Source: Acidobacteriota bacterium (GTDB lineage: Bacteria; Acidobacteriota; Thermoanaerobaculia; Thermoanaerobaculales; Thermoanaerobaculaceae). From it: a DNA stretch of 7,562 nt. The DNA lies in contig JAJXUY010000064.1 in NCBI GenBank assembly GCA_021782525.1, forward strand, positions 1 to 7,562, read 5' to 3'. Numbering within the stretch: the first letter of the stretch is position 1; every line of letters starts with the position of its first letter. A program made the position numbers and the translations under genes. Shown piece by piece: positions 7,317 through 7,562 of this stretch. The notes under the pieces are model-generated. The model was given only the letters and a program-made list of their open reading frames with translations, was not told the origin of the DNA and did not search any database.

Positions 7317-7562
7317 CACGTGCCTCCGCTCGCCGCGCCGGCCGGAGCCGCGCCGTCGTACGTGACCGGAACGAGCGCGGCCCTGGCCGCGGCCTCGACC
7401 AGCCTGGCCCGGTCACCGGCGGCGGCCGTGGCCGGGGCCGGGCCTTGACCCGAACCGGCGCGGCTGCGCGCCAGCGCGATCTCCAGGTTGCGCCATGCGC
7501 CCGAACGCGACGGATCGCCTGCGGCGGCGCGCTGCAGTGGCGCCACGGCGCCGGCCGCATCG
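7313..7562 (-). CDS. C-terminal end of a TPR-type Bat protein (5' end missing)
   Basis: The frame is open from the window edge to TGA 7315-7313, giving 82 complete codons. The first part reads like a tetratricopeptide repeat: AVAPLQRAAAGDP followed by GAWRNLEIALARSRAG, the W-x-N-L-E-x-A-L pattern seen in BatC and the C-terminal half of BatB/VWA-TPR proteins. The rest (about 35-82) is an Ala/Pro/Gly-rich tail without membrane segment. The gene overlaps batD by GTGA, which is the usual bat operon order and supports the call. The start and any VWA domain lie outside the window. The repeat is short, so the identification leans on context. Confidence 0.6.
   Translation of the reverse strand, partial: DAAGAVAPLQRAAAGDPSRSGAWRNLEIALARSRAGSGQGPAPATAAAGDRARLVEAAARAALVPVTYDGAAPAGAASGGTW
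7323..7327 (-). promoter_or_regulatory. Ribosome binding site that decides the batD start
   Basis: GGAGG on the minus strand, inside the last codons of the TPR gene. It lies six bases before GTG 7316 and only three before the adjoining GTG 7319, so the second GTG is the better start and yields the same 4-base overlap as the batD/cyclase junction. Confidence 0.6.

Overview
The window is GC-rich (about 70% by eye) Gram-negative-type chromosome with dense coding, short intergenic gaps and no sign of mobile elements, CRISPR, tRNA or rRNA. A TonB-type C-terminal domain behind an Ala/Pro-rich linker, a Bat (aerotolerance) operon, an HtrA/DegP protease with two PDZ domains, and a Rho factor with a shortened N-terminus fit a high-GC envelope-bearing phylum. 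Acidobacteriota is my first guess, with Myxococcota or another such phylum possible. The sequence alone does not settle the taxon.

Layout. Bases 1-468 (+) hold the 3' end of a TonB-domain gene. Everything else lies on the minus strand, read here from high to low coordinates: the 3' end of a TPR-type gene (7562-7313), batD-like (7316-5760), a GAF-GGDEF diguanylate cyclase (5763-4624), htrA/degP (4519-3017), a CheY-like receiver/HD-GYP phosphodiesterase (2917-1958) and rho (1780-533). The TPR gene, batD and the cyclase form one coupled operon, because both junctions are 4-base GTGA stop/start overlaps. A possible hairpin terminator follows the cyclase gene. htrA then has its own promoter, a full match to the sigma-54 -24/-12 consensus, and ends at a perfect 12-bp hairpin terminator. 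The HD-GYP gene is therefore separate; it has no Shine-Dalgarno and may be leaderless. rho has a good sigma-70-type promoter with a 17-bp spacer and a leader of about 128 nt. rho and the TonB gene converge.

Functionally, the central part joins envelope maintenance (Bat proteins, the HtrA quality-control protease) with cyclic-di-GMP turnover: a synthase on one side of htrA and a hydrolase on the other. Most genes are members of well-known families. The points of interest are the wiring (sigma-54 control of htrA, a cyclase coupled to batD), a Rho with an altered primary RNA-binding region, and a nine-G tract early in batD. I see no clearly new multi-gene system.
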